DNA of 64,000 bases, taken from Bolinopsis microptera (lineage: Eukaryota; Ctenophora; Tentaculata; Lobata; Bolinopsidae). Both the position numbers and the translations under genes were made by a program. The notes beneath the pieces are model-generated. The model was not told the origin of the DNA. It made no database searches and saw only the letters and a list, made by a program, of their open reading frames with translations. The stretch covers positions 11,578,303-11,642,302 of the forward strand of contig NC_087075.1 of assembly GCF_026151205.1 (NCBI RefSeq), given 5' to 3'. Below, one piece after another: positions 39,327 through 52,079 of the stretch. Numbering within the stretch: the first letter of the stretch is position 1; the number at the start of each line of letters is the position of its first letter.

Positions 39327-40740
39327 TTACTAGAAAGCCCGTGGTAACAGGGATGAATCTAGTAGTTTTCTATTTCTTTGGCAGTCAGTTTTTATCGCGT
39401 CAAAAAATATCCGTCACAACTAAAGATACAGCCGATTTAAATGTTGCTTATACTAAACACAGCGTAATATCAACAAAACCGATCAAAATGACGTTAAAAC
39501 AATCATTACACGTGCACGTGCGTGTAACAATCCTCGTTACCATGATAACTACGCAAATTCCTATTTTTCATTTAATTTGCACGTGGGCGGTCGTACATTC
39601 TACAGACAGAAAGAATTCTCTGAATTATAAGTAAGACTAGAAAACCCGTGGTCACATGGAGGAAGGTAATAGTATTCTTTTGTATTCAGTTTTTATCGCA
39701 TCAAAAAATATCCGCCACAAGTCAAAACCGAAGATACGGTCGATTACAATGTAGCTCGCACTAAACACAACGTATAATTGCCATACCACAAAACCGATGA
39801 AAATGTCGCTCGCAAACGTGCGTGTAATAACCATCGTCACCATGGTTACTATGTAATCTTTTGCTTTTTACCTAATTTGCACGTGGGCGGTCGTACAGTA
39901 CATACAGACTAACATAATTCTTTGAATTATAAATAAGACTAGAAAGCCCGTGGTAACAGGGTCGAAGCTAGTAGTATTCTTTGAAAGAAAGTTTTAATCG
40001 CATCAAAAAATATCCATCCCAACCAAAGATACAGCCGATTTAAATATAAAACACTTTAAACACAACGTAATTATCACAAAACCGATCAAAATGACGTTAA
40101 AACAATCTTTGCACGTGCATGTGTGCATTAAAACACCATTGCTATCAGTGGCGTAACTTTGCCTGTTGGCGCCCCCCCGCTCAGTGACGAAAAGCGCCCC
40201 CCTAAAATTTTTTGTGTCCCTAAAAAAATAAAATTTTTTAAAAAAAAGTCGGGTACTTTTTTCTCGCCCCCCCCCTAAGGCTTCTTGCGCCCCCCTGAAG
40301 CAAAAAAGGGTACCCCAAATATTTTTTTCGCGTCGACCGAACGCATAATCGGACAGGGAAATACACAAACAAGACGTTTTTTCAGTGAAAGGGCCTAAAA
40401 TTCAGGAAAATTGCGCCCCCCTTATACGGCGCCCCCCCGCACAGCGGGGTCTGCGGGGCCCTAAGTTACGCCACTGGTTGCTATAGAACCTTTTGGTTGT
40501 TACCTAAATTCTTATTTTTCACCTAATTTGCACGTGGGCGGTCGTACATACATTCTACATCAGAAAGAATTCTTTGAATTATAGTAGAGACTAGAAAGCC
40601 CGTGGTAACAGGGACGAAGCTAGTAGTATTCTTTGAAAGAAAGTTTTAATCGCATCAAAAAATATCCATCCCAACCGAAGATACAGACGATTTAAATATA
40701 AAACACTTTAAACACAACGTAATTACCACAAAACCGATCA
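39327..40740 (+). repeat. Tandem repeats of about 300 bp (GACTAGAAAGCCCGTGGTAA units)
   Basis: Units start near 39330, 39634, 39935 and 40590 with GACTAGAAA(A/G)CCCGTGGT. Each contains ATCGCATCAAAAAATATCC, AAACCGATCAAAATGACG, TTGCACGTGGGCGGTCGTAC and AGAATTCTTTGAATTATA. The third unit is interrupted by a hAT-like element. The fourth passes into the corrupted region. Confidence 0.8.
40146..40476. mobile_element. hAT-like MITE with CAGTGGCGTAA ends
   Basis: A 331-bp element with ends CAGTGGCGTAACTT and AAGTTACGCCACTG, inserted in a 300-bp tandem unit. Flanks ATTGCTAT and GTTGCTAT form an 8-bp target duplication with one mismatch, the length expected of hAT. Interior is rich in GCGCCCCCC. Same family as 8760-8898. 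Confidence 0.8.
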
Positions 40741-40749
40741 AAATGACGT

Positions 40750-41122
40750 TTTTTTTTTAAAAATTTTTAAAATTTAAAAAAAAATTTTCTTTGCACGTGC
40801 TTTTGGGGGTGCTTTTAAAAAAAACCCCGTTTTTTTTCGGGGAAACTTTTTGGTTGTTACCTAAATTTCCCTTTTTTTTTCATAATTTGCAGTGGGGGGG
40901 TTAAAAACTTCTACTCAAAAAGGAAAAAATTTTTTTTTTGAATTTTAGTGGGAAAATTTTTACATATTGGAAAAAAAAACAAAATGGGGCTTTTTCCCCT
41001 ATTAAGAAACAAATTTTGAAATTTTTCCCCCCCCTCCCCCTTTTTGAAATAAAACCGGTAAACCAAGAAAACCCCCCCGGGACAAAATTCGTAAATAAAT
41101 TCCCTCACCCCCCCCCCCCCCC

Positions 41123-41207
<85 letters not shown>

Positions 41208-41985
41208 TATTTGTTTTTCCCTTTCCCCTGGAAAAAATTTTTTTTCTTTACTTTTTTATTCTACCTGATCATGATGTTTGGAAATTTCGACCTTAAAATT
41301 TTTTAAAAATTTTCGAGCTCAAAACAAAAAGGGTTTTTCCCCTTTTTTTAAATTTGTAAGTTTTTGCCCCAAAAAATTTTTTTTTTTGGGTTTTTCTTAA
41401 ATTTTGAAAAAGGGTTTTTTTTCCCTTTCCCAAAGCTGGAAAAAAAAACCCATTTAAAAAAAATTTTTAAAAATTTAAAAAAGTTTCCAAAATTTTTTCC
41501 TTAATTTTCATGTTTTTTATTAGTACCCTCGTTTTTCGAAGTCCCCCCCCTCACTTCAATATACATCTTGGAGTCGGGGTTTCCCCCTTTGTAAGGAAAT
41601 TTGGGGGCAGGTCCTTCCCTCGGACCAAAAATTTTTTTAAGTAAAATTTTTAAGTTTTCTAACTTTTCCGGAAATTTTTTTTTCTCCACATTTTCATATC
41701 GCCTGATCTTTTACCCGGGAAAAAAAATTTTTTGGGAAACCCACCCCCTCGAGAAGTTTTTCCTGGAAATTAAAAAAAATTTCTGATTTATACCCCCCCC
41801 GGATACCTTCAAAAATTTAAAATTAAACCAAATTTCGGTTTATCCGTAAATTTTTTCCTTTTTTTAAGCATTTCCCGATCAGGGGGAAATTGAGTAGAAT
41901 TTGAAATTTAAAATTTGTAAAAATTGTTTTTTGTTCTAGGGGAATTTAAAAAAAAAAATATTTGTTTAACGAAAATTAAACGCCC

Positions 41986-42016
<31 letters not shown>

Positions 42017-45000
42017 GTAATAAACCGTAAGCATTTGGATTTTAAAAAACCCCCCCTTCCCCCTCGGCGGGTAATATGTGAACGACCTCAAGTCAAAGGC
42101 ATTGTTGGATATGTTTTTCTAAAATCATTCGTAGCAACTCCTTTAAATACATCTGCTTAGCTTCATTTTTGAAAAGGTATTGAGATTCCAGGTGTGGTTT
42201 TTAAAATTTTTTTAAAGGGCCCAAAAACACTCAAAGGCTCATTAGGGGGGTAAAAACCGTGGGTTTTGGGTCCCGAGGGTTAAAGGGCAGGGACCCCAAG
42301 TTTTTTTTTAATTGGGTTACCGATTGCTGGTTATTGGGGCCCAAAGATTTTTAAATAATTAAAAAAATTTTACATCATAGAGATGGGAAACCGTTATACC
42401 ACATTAAAGGAAAAGTTTTTTTTGGGGCATGCCCACTTCCAGCAACTATTCGGACAAACGAATTGGGGATGACAAAATGCAGAAAGTTTTTTTTTTGGGC
42501 GTCTTACCTTTTTATTTGGCACCCGGGGAAATCCATATTGGAGATACTCTGATTTTGATTGCATCTTTCCCAGAGAGATGCCTTTAAAAATAAACAAATT
42601 TTTGGCCCAATAATCCAGCAATCGCAGTCTTGTTTTATATATACTATCTTGCATTGCCCCGGGTTTGCTATTCCTTGCACCCAATCGTGGGTCCTGGGAA
42701 AAGCACTTTGCTATGTCGGGGGTTAAAAGGCAGTATTCATTTTCCCACGGGGAAATGTCCCCCCCATCAGTTCTCACTACAAGCAAGTTTTGATATAAAT
42801 ATCCTCCCCGATTTGAATTTGGGGCCAAACCAAAAAGAGTTTCTAAAATTTTGGAGCTTCTTTTGGGGTTATGGCATTATTTTCCAATACTCCCCCTCGC
42901 TGTAGAAAGGGAAAGGGAGGTTCACTTTGACTACCGAACTTAAAAACTTTTCATTTAGGGTTAAAAGTTGATCCCTGGAAAAAAAATTAACCGATGCGGG
43001 GGTTTTTTCTTTGGGAAATATTTTCCAAAAATAAATCATCGCACAAAACATTATAAAACTGAAGTACTGCTGAGGGCGGGGAAAAATCTGAAAGGGAGGG
43101 AGTTGGTTGGAAGTTTTCCATGGGGGAGCTCTCATGTGGCCCTCACTGGCCCCATCTACGCATCTCCACTTTCCCTTACGCTTTGAACATCTTCCCCACC
43201 CAACTGCATGAAAGCCCCCCGAGTTATTGCTTTTCCATTTCTTTAAATTTTTCTTTTTCTTCTTGATGTTTAATGTTGTGGCCAATTTTTTAATAAACGT
43301 TTTGATCAAAATTTTCCCGGGTTTTTTATTTTTCCAAAATTACCGGGTTTTGTTTCGTTCCAGTCTCGTTATGTGCTGGAAAACATACCCTCAGAACAGG
43401 AAAATCCCCAGATTTAATAGTTAAAAATTACTCAACTAATTAAAAAATTTTTCATAAAAACTTTTAGAATTTGGGACCAAGTCAAAACCCTGCCCCAAAT
43501 TTTTTCCCGGAAGGGTTTGCCCCCCCAAAGAAAAAAAAAAACCGATAAAAAAAACTTACCCCCAAAACCAGCCCTCATTTCCGGGAACCCCGGGACCTTT
43601 TGGGGGTTTTTTTAAATTGATTTTTACGTTTTTTTAAAATTTCAAAAATTTTAAATTCAGACAGTCTTTTCAAAAAATTTTATATTATAGAACACTTCTT
43701 TTTTTGATACTAAAAAAAATTGATGCTATATTTATAATCACCCCCTGTAGTTTAAAGACGTGGAGGAATCGCCCCTGAGGGAGGAGGCCCCATCTGCCCG
43801 CCCTCACTACAGAACATTGCGGTTTTTAAATTAAGTTTTATTCTGCCCTTTGTTAAAAAATTTTCAAAAAATCATAAAATTTAAAAATATTTTAAAAAAA
43901 CCGTTTTTCAAAAATCTTTTGAGGGAAAACATTGTTAAACCCCGGTCATGGATAGATAAAAAAAAAAAATTAAAAATTCCCCTGCAGAAAAAAAAACAGC
44001 AAGGGGAAATAATACTGATAAAGGAGGCCCCACTAAGAAACCTGGGTTTGAAACATGTTCTTACGTTGCAAAGGGAAAACTCAGGGGAAGTGAATAAAAC
44101 TTAAATTTCCCTTTCCCACCCCGGAAAAGCTAAACAAAGGGTTTTACTAAAAAATAAAGAATTTTAAATTCCCAAGGGGAAATTCGGTTAAAAATAAAAA
44201 TTTTGTTCCATTTACAAAAAAAGAAATTTAATAAAATTTTTTACCTTTCCCCAAAAATTGCAAAATAAAAAAAATTTTCCCCAACCCAAAACCAAAAACC
44301 CAACCCCCCTAATTATTCCCTTAAAAAAACAATCCCCTTTTTTAATTTTTATAATTTAAAACCCCCCAAAAATCTTTTTAAAAACCTTTTTAAAAACCCA
44401 AAAAAAAAAAAAAACTTAAAAAAATTTCAAAAAATTTATTTAAATTCCCCCAAAAAACAAAAACAATTAAAAAATCCAAATAAAAATTTAAAAAAAAAAA
44501 TTTATTTTTTAAAATTTTTTATAATTTTTCTTTTAAGTTTTTTTTTTGGATTATTTCTAGATTTTTTTTGTCCCCACATATTGTATGGAAAAAAAAAAAA
44601 ATTTCCACCCTCCCTTTTTAAAACCCCAAAAAAAACCCCCATAATTAAAAGTAAAAAACTAAATTACCAACATTTTAACCCCCAAAAAATTTTTAAAAAA
44701 AAAAAATTTAAAAAAATTAAAATTTTTTTTGGAAAAATTTTGAAAAATTTAAATTTTGGGTTTTAACATAATAAAATTTTTCCCAAAAATTTTAAAAAAA
44801 ACTTTTTTCCACCTTTCCACTCCCGATACCCCCCCCATAAAAAAAAAGGTTTTTAAATCCCCCTAAAAATTTTACCTCATTTCGTATTTTTAAAGATAAG
44901 GTGGGTTCCCTGACTAATGTTTTTCTATATTCCCCAAAACCCAAATCCCCCCCCTAAAAATTAAAAAAACCCCAAAGGCGGGGTTAAAAAAATTTCCATC

Positions 45001-48000
45001 ACATTTTTTTAAATTTTTAAGACCTTATATTTCCCAATTTTTGGGGCCCCCATTGGGCCCATTATACGGGTATTTAATTTTTCCCAAATATATTCCCCCA
45101 CCACAAAAAGGCCCCGTTTTTTTTAAAAATCACTTTTCGTTCAGGGTGGAAAATTAATAATAACCTTTTAATCTCCTGGGCGAGCGTTTTTTGTCCCCCA
45201 GGTTTTCTAATTTATTAATACACGTTTAATTTTTTTAAAAAATTTTTTGTCCCATTTTTTTAATTTTTAAAAAAACGATAAAGTTGGCCCAAAATAAAAA
45301 AAACTATTTTTCCCCTATTTTTTTTAAATAGAATATTAACCCCCCGGGGAAATAGATTTTTATTGTTTCCAAATCTTCTCGGCCTCCTTTTCCAACTAAA
45401 AAACCCCATTCGACACAAATGGTTTAATGAATCCATTTTTTTTAAAAAATTAGTACATCCAAACCCTCCCAACCACCCTCCCCGGTTTTGGGGTTTTTTT
45501 TAAAAAGGGGCCGTGTTTTAATTTGAGAGTTTTTGCTTTATTGGAATTTAAAAAATCCCAAACTTTTAAAAATTTCAAAATTTTTAAAACAATGTTTTTA
45601 ACCAACCCCATTAAAATTTTTAAAAAAACCTATAATTGTTTTTTAAATTTTCCCCTATTTTTTTTTTTAGGCCTTTTTATGAAATTAAAATTTTTTTAAA
45701 ATAGAGGGCAAACAAATTAAAAAATTAACAATTTTTAAAGATTTTGTATCTGTTTCTTTAACAAAATAGGGGTTTTTATTACATTTTTTTAAGGACAAAC
45801 CCCTTAAATTTCCCCCCCCCAAATCAACAAAATTTAAAAAGGGTTAAAAGGGGTATTAAAAGGGGGGCCTATTTTTGGTGTTTAAAACTCCCAAACCCAC
45901 TTATTGAAATAAACCCTTTCCCCCTTCATTCCCCTTCCAATTTAAGAATAATTTAATTTTTAAAGGAAATAATTGAAAGGCCCAACAAAATTCCCAAAAC
46001 CCCCATTTCTTTTAAACCGAAAATCCCTTTATCAAATCTTAAAAATGACTCCTTTGAAAAAAAGGGAGGGGAATATTTTTCTTTTTGCCCCAATTCCCCC
46101 CGAAACCTTGGTTATTTTAACAACTTTCCCAAAAAAAAGGAATTTTTTAAATTTTGGGCATAGGGTTGGGTTTATAATTTTTAAAGGGCCCAAAGTTATG
46201 GGGGGTTTTGGTAAAATTTTGGAAAAAACCCTTCCCCCCTGAAAAATTAAATTCCCCATAGGGTTTGGTTTAAAAGGTGGGAAAGGGAAAGGGGGGGGAA
46301 TTTTGGCAAAAATTTTAAACTTTTTTTTGGGGGAATTTTTAGGTGAAAATTTTTTAAGGAAAATGTTTTAAAATTTAAAAAAATTTTAAGGGTTTTCCCC
46401 GCGCTTTACTTTCGGAAACCAATTTATAATTTTGTAGGCATTTTGTTATTTGTTTTTGGGTCCCCCAAAGGGTTTTTTTAATTGATGTGAAATTTTTTTG
46501 CCTTTGTTAAGGGTTTTGGGCCCCGGGCGCGCCGCTATTTCTTTAAAATTGTCGGGCAATATTTGCGAAAAAAAGCGGCGGCGCTATTCGAAGTTTAAAA
46601 AAGGGGTAACACCCGTAAAAAATTCTTTCCGAATAATTCCCATATTTTTTCCAAAAGCTTTTTTTATTGTTTTTCCTCAAAAGCTCCACCCACTAATCGT
46701 TTCCCCCAAATTTTTTAAGAAAATTTTGGGGAAAAAGGCCTTTGGGTGCGAAATTAATTTAAATCGGTGTCTTTTTGGACGTGTTTCCAAATTCACCCCC
46801 CATGCCCAAAAGGGTTAGGGTAAAATGTTCCCCTGGAGAGTTTGGGAAAAAAAACCTTTTTGGTGGGGGACGGTAGTAAAATTGAATTCGAGTGTTTAGG
46901 GTGGGTTGGGGTTTTGGGGTTTTTTGGTAAGGGTTATGGAAAGCTTGGGGTTTTTTGGTTGGGTTTTGGGTTTGGGGATTGGATTTATGAAAAACCCGTT
47001 CGGTTTTGTAGGGGTTGCAAAACCAAAAAAACCAAAGTAAAGTGCCTTTTTTGGGGCGAGCGAATTATTTAAGACCCCTAAAAAGTTGATTCTATTAATG
47101 TGCAATATTTTTTTTTTCTACATGGTTATTTTTGTTGGGTTTAAATTGCTTAACCGGGTTCGTTGAAGTAGCGCGCGACGTTGAAAAACAAGGGGGCACG
47201 CAGTCCGCATAGCCCACGGGTTGTAAAAATTGGTTGAAAATGTTTTGGATTTTTTAAATTTTCCCAAGGTTACTTGTTAAAAAATAACATTAGAAAAAAT
47301 TTAAAAAAATTTTAAAATTACAAAAAGGGGGGTGGGGCCCTTTTAGAATTTAAAGGGAAAATCATATTTTAATTTGTTTTTTGTAAATGCGCCATTTTGT
47401 TCTTTTAAAAATAATACTTTTTTTTTCTTTTACTAAAAGTCGTTTTTTGTACCCAAGGTTTCATATTGGGTTTCATTGAAAAAATATTCAGTAAAACCCC
47501 GGAAATTTGGGTGGGGGAAAGCAAAAATTTTTAAAAAAATTTCCCTTCCCCTAAAGGGTAGAAATTTTCAAGATTTTCTTTTCATAAAAAATTTCTGGGG
47601 TTATTTAGTTTTTCATTTACTTTGCGGGACTTGTGCCCACTCACAGGGGTTTTCCACTGTTTGGTTTCACTAAAAAAAATTTAGAAAAAAAGTGTTTTTT
47701 CCCGGTCAAGGATACAGCAAAAATGGTTCTTTTTTAAAAAACCTTTTTCAAGAAGTGCCCCCTTTTTAAATTTTGATGGGTTTCCGTTAATTAAGTTTTT
47801 TTCGGTTTTTTAAGAAATGGCAGCGATTTTTAAAAAAATGTTGCAATTGGGAGAGGCAACCAAAAAAAATTGGTCCCGGGGTTTTAGCATTATTTAGAGA
47901 GGGGGGTCGTTTTAACAGTTTTTTGAAAAAGGGGGACGAGAGCCCCAAATTGCGACAACCCCGGGTTATTGAAGATTTTGATTTAAATATTTAGGCCCTT

Positions 48001-48370
48001 TTTGGGTAGAGAATACTTTCTTGTTTTTTTGGGCAGCTTTAATATTGGTTTAAAAGTTAAGAATTGTCTTGAAAGGGCATGTAAATTTGGCCCCTGTCCC
48101 AATTTTCCAGATTAAAGTTTTAATTATATTTGATATATTTTTAAATTTTAAAAGGGCCCGGGGTTTTTTTATTAAAAAAGAAATGTGGCGTTGGACTTGA
48201 GACCCTAATTTTATAATCATATTTAAAAAAATTAGAAAAAATAATAATAATTTAAATTAAAAGTTATAGTGGCCCCAAAAAATAAAAATGCACAAGGGGG
48301 TGCCACCCAAACAGTCAGGGGTAAAAAGAAAACCCGAAAAGAATCCCCCTTTAGGTTTTAAAAAATAGAA
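40750..48370. other. Corrupted, homopolymer-smeared sequence (probable assembly artefact)
   Basis: The text changes abruptly to runs of repeated bases (TTTTTAAAAA, GGGG, CCCC), with an 83-C run at 41125-41207 and a 29-C run at 41988-42016. At 40741-40960 it can be aligned to the clean 300-bp unit at 40081-40610: recognisable words (TTGCACGTGC, TTTTGGTTGTTACCTAAATT) survive between smeared bases. At 47650-47820 it resembles a smeared version of 53295-53420. Frames predicted here are not reliable and I annotate none. Confidence 0.8.
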
Positions 48371-48429
48371 AAATTTAAAGATTGGGTTTCACTAAATTAC
48401 AGGTTAAGGGTATGCACCTTAACAGTAGA

Positions 48430-49060
48430 AACGTTGACAAAATAGTAATTAATTAATATCAAAAGCACGTTTAAAAGAAACGTTTTCAGATACACTTTAA
48501 AAGATTCCAGTGACATGCAATTCTTAATTTAAAGAGGCAACTCATTCCCATAATTTAGGGCCAACTTTCTGAAACGATCTTTCTCCATACTCGTGAATAT
48601 ACTCTAGGTTCAGTCAAATAGATAAGATGATTATAATTGGCACATTTAAACATATCACTTAAATAATCTGGTCCCATACCCATTAAGACATTTATAGACA
48701 AAAAGCAATAACTTATATTGAATTCTGTAACTAATAGGCAGCCAATGAAGGTCTTTCAGAGTGTCTCCTAGATGATCATATTTAAATAGTCCTACTATAG
48801 CTTTAGCAGCTGCATTCTGAAACGAGTTGGAGTTGGTGGATGAGGTTGTCACTAATTTTATAATAAGAGCATTGCCGTAGTCCAAATTGCAGACAATGAT
48901 GCTGTATAATATAAGCTTGAGCTGAGCTTTACTAAAGAGATATTTTCTCCTTATTACATTCCTAAGGAGTCTGAAACAATTGCTTTTTGAGGGACTGATT
49001 TGAGGCTCAAAAGTAAGATGATGGTCAATTGAACTCAAGGTTCTTTGTTTTGCTGACATA
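48430..49060 (-). pseudogene. 3' fragment of a non-LTR retrotransposon reverse transcriptase
   Basis: A 134-codon frame encodes the region after the RT domain of a CR1/jockey-like LINE: LTFEPQISPSKSNCFRLLRN, ILYSIIVCNLDYGNALI, then DLHWLPISYRIQYKLLLFVY and KCLNG. The LHWLP and Y-K-L-L-F motifs are typical of that C-terminal region. It is 5'-truncated and lacks the catalytic YADD, so it is inactive. Confidence 0.75.
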
Positions 49061-49214
49061 ATATAATAATATTGTACATAATATGATATATTAACGGCAC
49101 AAGAGTCATGGATCGGGAAAAATTTAAGACAATCTCAAAAAGCGTCGACATTTTTTGAGTGCAATGAAAATCTTGTTTTTGTACATATTATTACTACAAT
49201 ATTATGATGAAAGA

Positions 49215-49500
49215 TACAGGGTGGACCAAAAGTCAGTACCCATACGTTGGCCTTAATAGCTCAGTCACTGAGTGCCCAATTGAAATAATTCTTTCTGGTA
49301 TGACTTACTACCACCACTGGTTCGAGGAATTGTCAAATCGAAACATATTCTTGTCATTTTTTTTCAAATGAAGGTTCATTTTCGCATTTAGTTGATAGTA
49401 TGGATAGTCGGATCGAGCCAAATTTTATTGTGTGGTGTTTGGCCATTTAAATTATGTTTGTCCTGAAAAAATGAGAATTATGCTTCTCTAGATGAGCGAG
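49215..49500 (+). mobile_element. Possible mariner-like transposon end
   Basis: TACAGGGTGGACCAAAAGTC at 49215 resembles the terminal inverted repeat of mariner elements, next to a TA. No matching opposite end or transposase frame was found, so it is probably a fragment. Confidence 0.4.
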
Positions 49501-50320
49501 ATATGACGCATAACAAGTTTGTTCATTCGCTGTGATCAGGTGATTGGGTTGAGGCTAGATCCGCATTATGGGAGTCGTACAGAGAGCCCAATTACGGTGT
49601 CGTAATTGGGTAATCATAGAGTACTCAATCAATTTTGCTAACGAGATTTAAAACAAATTGCTTGATAACTTCGTCATTTTAAATCCGTTTCGCACCATCT
49701 TTTCAGATTGTATTCCGATTTAAATGACCTATTGTAATATGTTACAACGGAGTCTCTAACATGTTCACAAACACCAGTATTATATGCAATTCAATGTTGA
49801 TTGGGTGTGGCCCCCACAAATCGAATTTTAGAATTTTGGTGACGGAATCCTCGAACAAGTAGGTACAGTATACCATCTGCAAAGCAACAACTCTCAAATA
49901 TAAAACACGGCGGTGGTATAAGGAATACAAACCTTATCGTCTTTTTTGATGATGTCAGAATTCGACTTATGATCTGAGATAATCAATAATTATATTTATA
50001 TAACATTTTGAAAGTAAAACAATTAAATTTCGATCATTCTCGTAACACATAATTTGTGCTAATTTGTCCACAGTATTAAATATACTAGTATAAAGTTTAA
50101 AATAGGTCACAATACTGTCAACATCATTGAATATTTTGAATCATGCAGATAAAATAATATAGCGATTGGCTCGCATACCAAATATTTTGCATTCAAAATG
50201 TTCTGTACAAGAGTAAAATACAAGAAAATTACGTTCAATTTTCAAGTATTTGAACTAAACTACTAAATGAACTATATCTAGCTAATAGCTATACTAATTC
50301 TGTTCTAAAATCGAACTTTT
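49500..50320. other. Unassigned AT-rich stretch
   Basis: No exon, repeat array or RNA gene recognised. Confidence 0.4.
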
Positions 50321-51929
50321 TATCTTTTAGAAACGACGTAATCAGATATGTCATATGCAACACTGTGATGTTCAAGTACCCAGTTAGTTACATCTGGTAA
50401 CCAATCCTCCCACCACTTAACCTGTCCTGCTACTTGAACAATATTATGAGAAGCTGTGTTACCTGAAGATATCCAATACCTGTACATGTCACAAGTACCA
50501 GACACAACATCATGAAGATGTAGGTCCCTGTACCCTCGTAGTCTTCACTGTTAGTATACAGTTCTACTATGTAAATTGTAACTACTTTCGTCTTGTCTAC
50601 TGTATCTTAATATAAAACCGCATTTACCACCTTCTGTACACTCCACTGTGCTGGGATGTCAGAATGTATAGAGACACTTGTACACAGAACCTACTGGTAC
50701 ACTCTTATCTCCTTTCATAGCATGTTTCACAGTACTGACTTATCTTTTTCCTGATAATGGTGACACATTGATATACTTATCACATTTAATGAGTATGTTC
50801 TCATGGTGGGTTGAGAGATTGTCATTGTTTGTTATCTCATTCAAAATTGCGATAAGTTCAATTTTTGTTCTTTTGGAGAATACTTTAAAGCATTGATCAA
50901 CACTTCCACAAATTCTTTCGATACTTTCTGCAGTTTTTTCTCCTTACAAAATTTCTCTAACTGTTAGTCATGAATTCTTGTGTCTCCTGATCTGTACTGG
51001 GTGTTTTGAAGTAGTAGCAAACACAAACAGCAGTTCAACAACTATAAACACAGACGTCACCTTGTTACCAGAACTGCGTCTGTGATATCTTGTTACAACT
51101 GTTCAGTCTATATATTTCTTGTTATCATACACCTCAGTAGACAGTAGTGCTCAACCTCCTATCTTCACTACGGGAACTGAGCAAGGAAGTTGTTTCCGTT
51201 GAGAGACGGAACATTTTAACCTCATATCATCTACCGACATGTCTGGTAGGGTTTGCATTCTTTCACAAGATAAAGTTCCTTGTTTTTTTTTCGAAACTCA
51301 GGGCTAGATGCATCTGCTGGAGAAGATACTTCAAATTATCGTCCAGTTTCATCTTTCCTTCCAAGTTCACTAGAATAGTACGGAGGAACGGCTCAGTATT
51401 ACTCCCTCCGAGAACTATCATATAGTCTATTTGAACGGTATCCTGTTCATCCAAACCTGTCATATACTCCAACACAAAATACGCGTTATCTTCGCATGTT
51501 AGTTCCCACAATAAAACGTTTATCATATCTTTATTATCCATTTCCCCGAGAATGGAAATGCATTCTTCAAACACAAACCGTTTCTCTTCATCCGTGCTTG
51601 CACATTCCACCTTCTCTTTAACCACTGTTTACACTCTTCCTTCATCCAATCTATTACAAATACTTCGGCAAGTTTATATTTAGCTCCCTAAAGTTTCCGT
51701 TAACTACATTCCCCAGCTCCCTATCATCCAACAGAGTTATAAACAGCGTTACATTTTCTGCCAAGAAATCATCAAACTGAAGTTCCACTTGGTGCATCTC
51801 CTTTATTAGATAGCGAAACGTTGCACTATCACCAATAAGTAACTGCTTGGAAACATTCAGGGGATCTTCATCCTTTGCAGTATCAGGGGAATTGTTTCTT
51901 CCATAACTAGAAGTGGGAGTAATATACAT
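50320..51929 (-). pseudogene. Broken paralog of the BTB gene at 18.0-19.5 kb
   Basis: Fragments in different frames follow the order of the nested BTB protein: 51654-51929 (BTB-like N-terminus, ending NFRELNI against QFRELHK), about 51590-51670 (VIDWMKEECKQWLK against ISWLIAQCREWLV, in another frame), 51263-51625 (IVLGGSNTEPFLRTILVNLE, DDNLKYLLQQM against a collinear segment), and 50320-50505 (MYRYWISSG, KWWEDWLPDV, DISDYVVSKR against MYWYPVWSG, KWSWLKSVV, DVRDYLVARC). At least two frameshifts and a degraded centre mark it as a pseudogene. It shows that the Trp-containing C-terminal module is a real family feature. Confidence 0.75.
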
Positions 51930-52079
51930 TTCAATGATTTTTATATTACTTGATAGTACAAAAGTTGGGAGCGACTATTTGGTTATTTTAAGAAAATCGG
52001 ACAATATTATTATACTGTATACAGTAATCATCAAAAACTGGCACAGATCGCAGCTCACGTTCGGCGACTGAAAATCAAA

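Noticed and set aside
40938..47673. Many Lys/Phe/Pro-rich frames, including poly-Pro, and a 144-codon frame at 42394-42828
   Set aside because: They lie in the smeared, low-quality sequence; frames there reflect homopolymer runs. The 42394-42828 stretch is cleaner but matches nothing I know.
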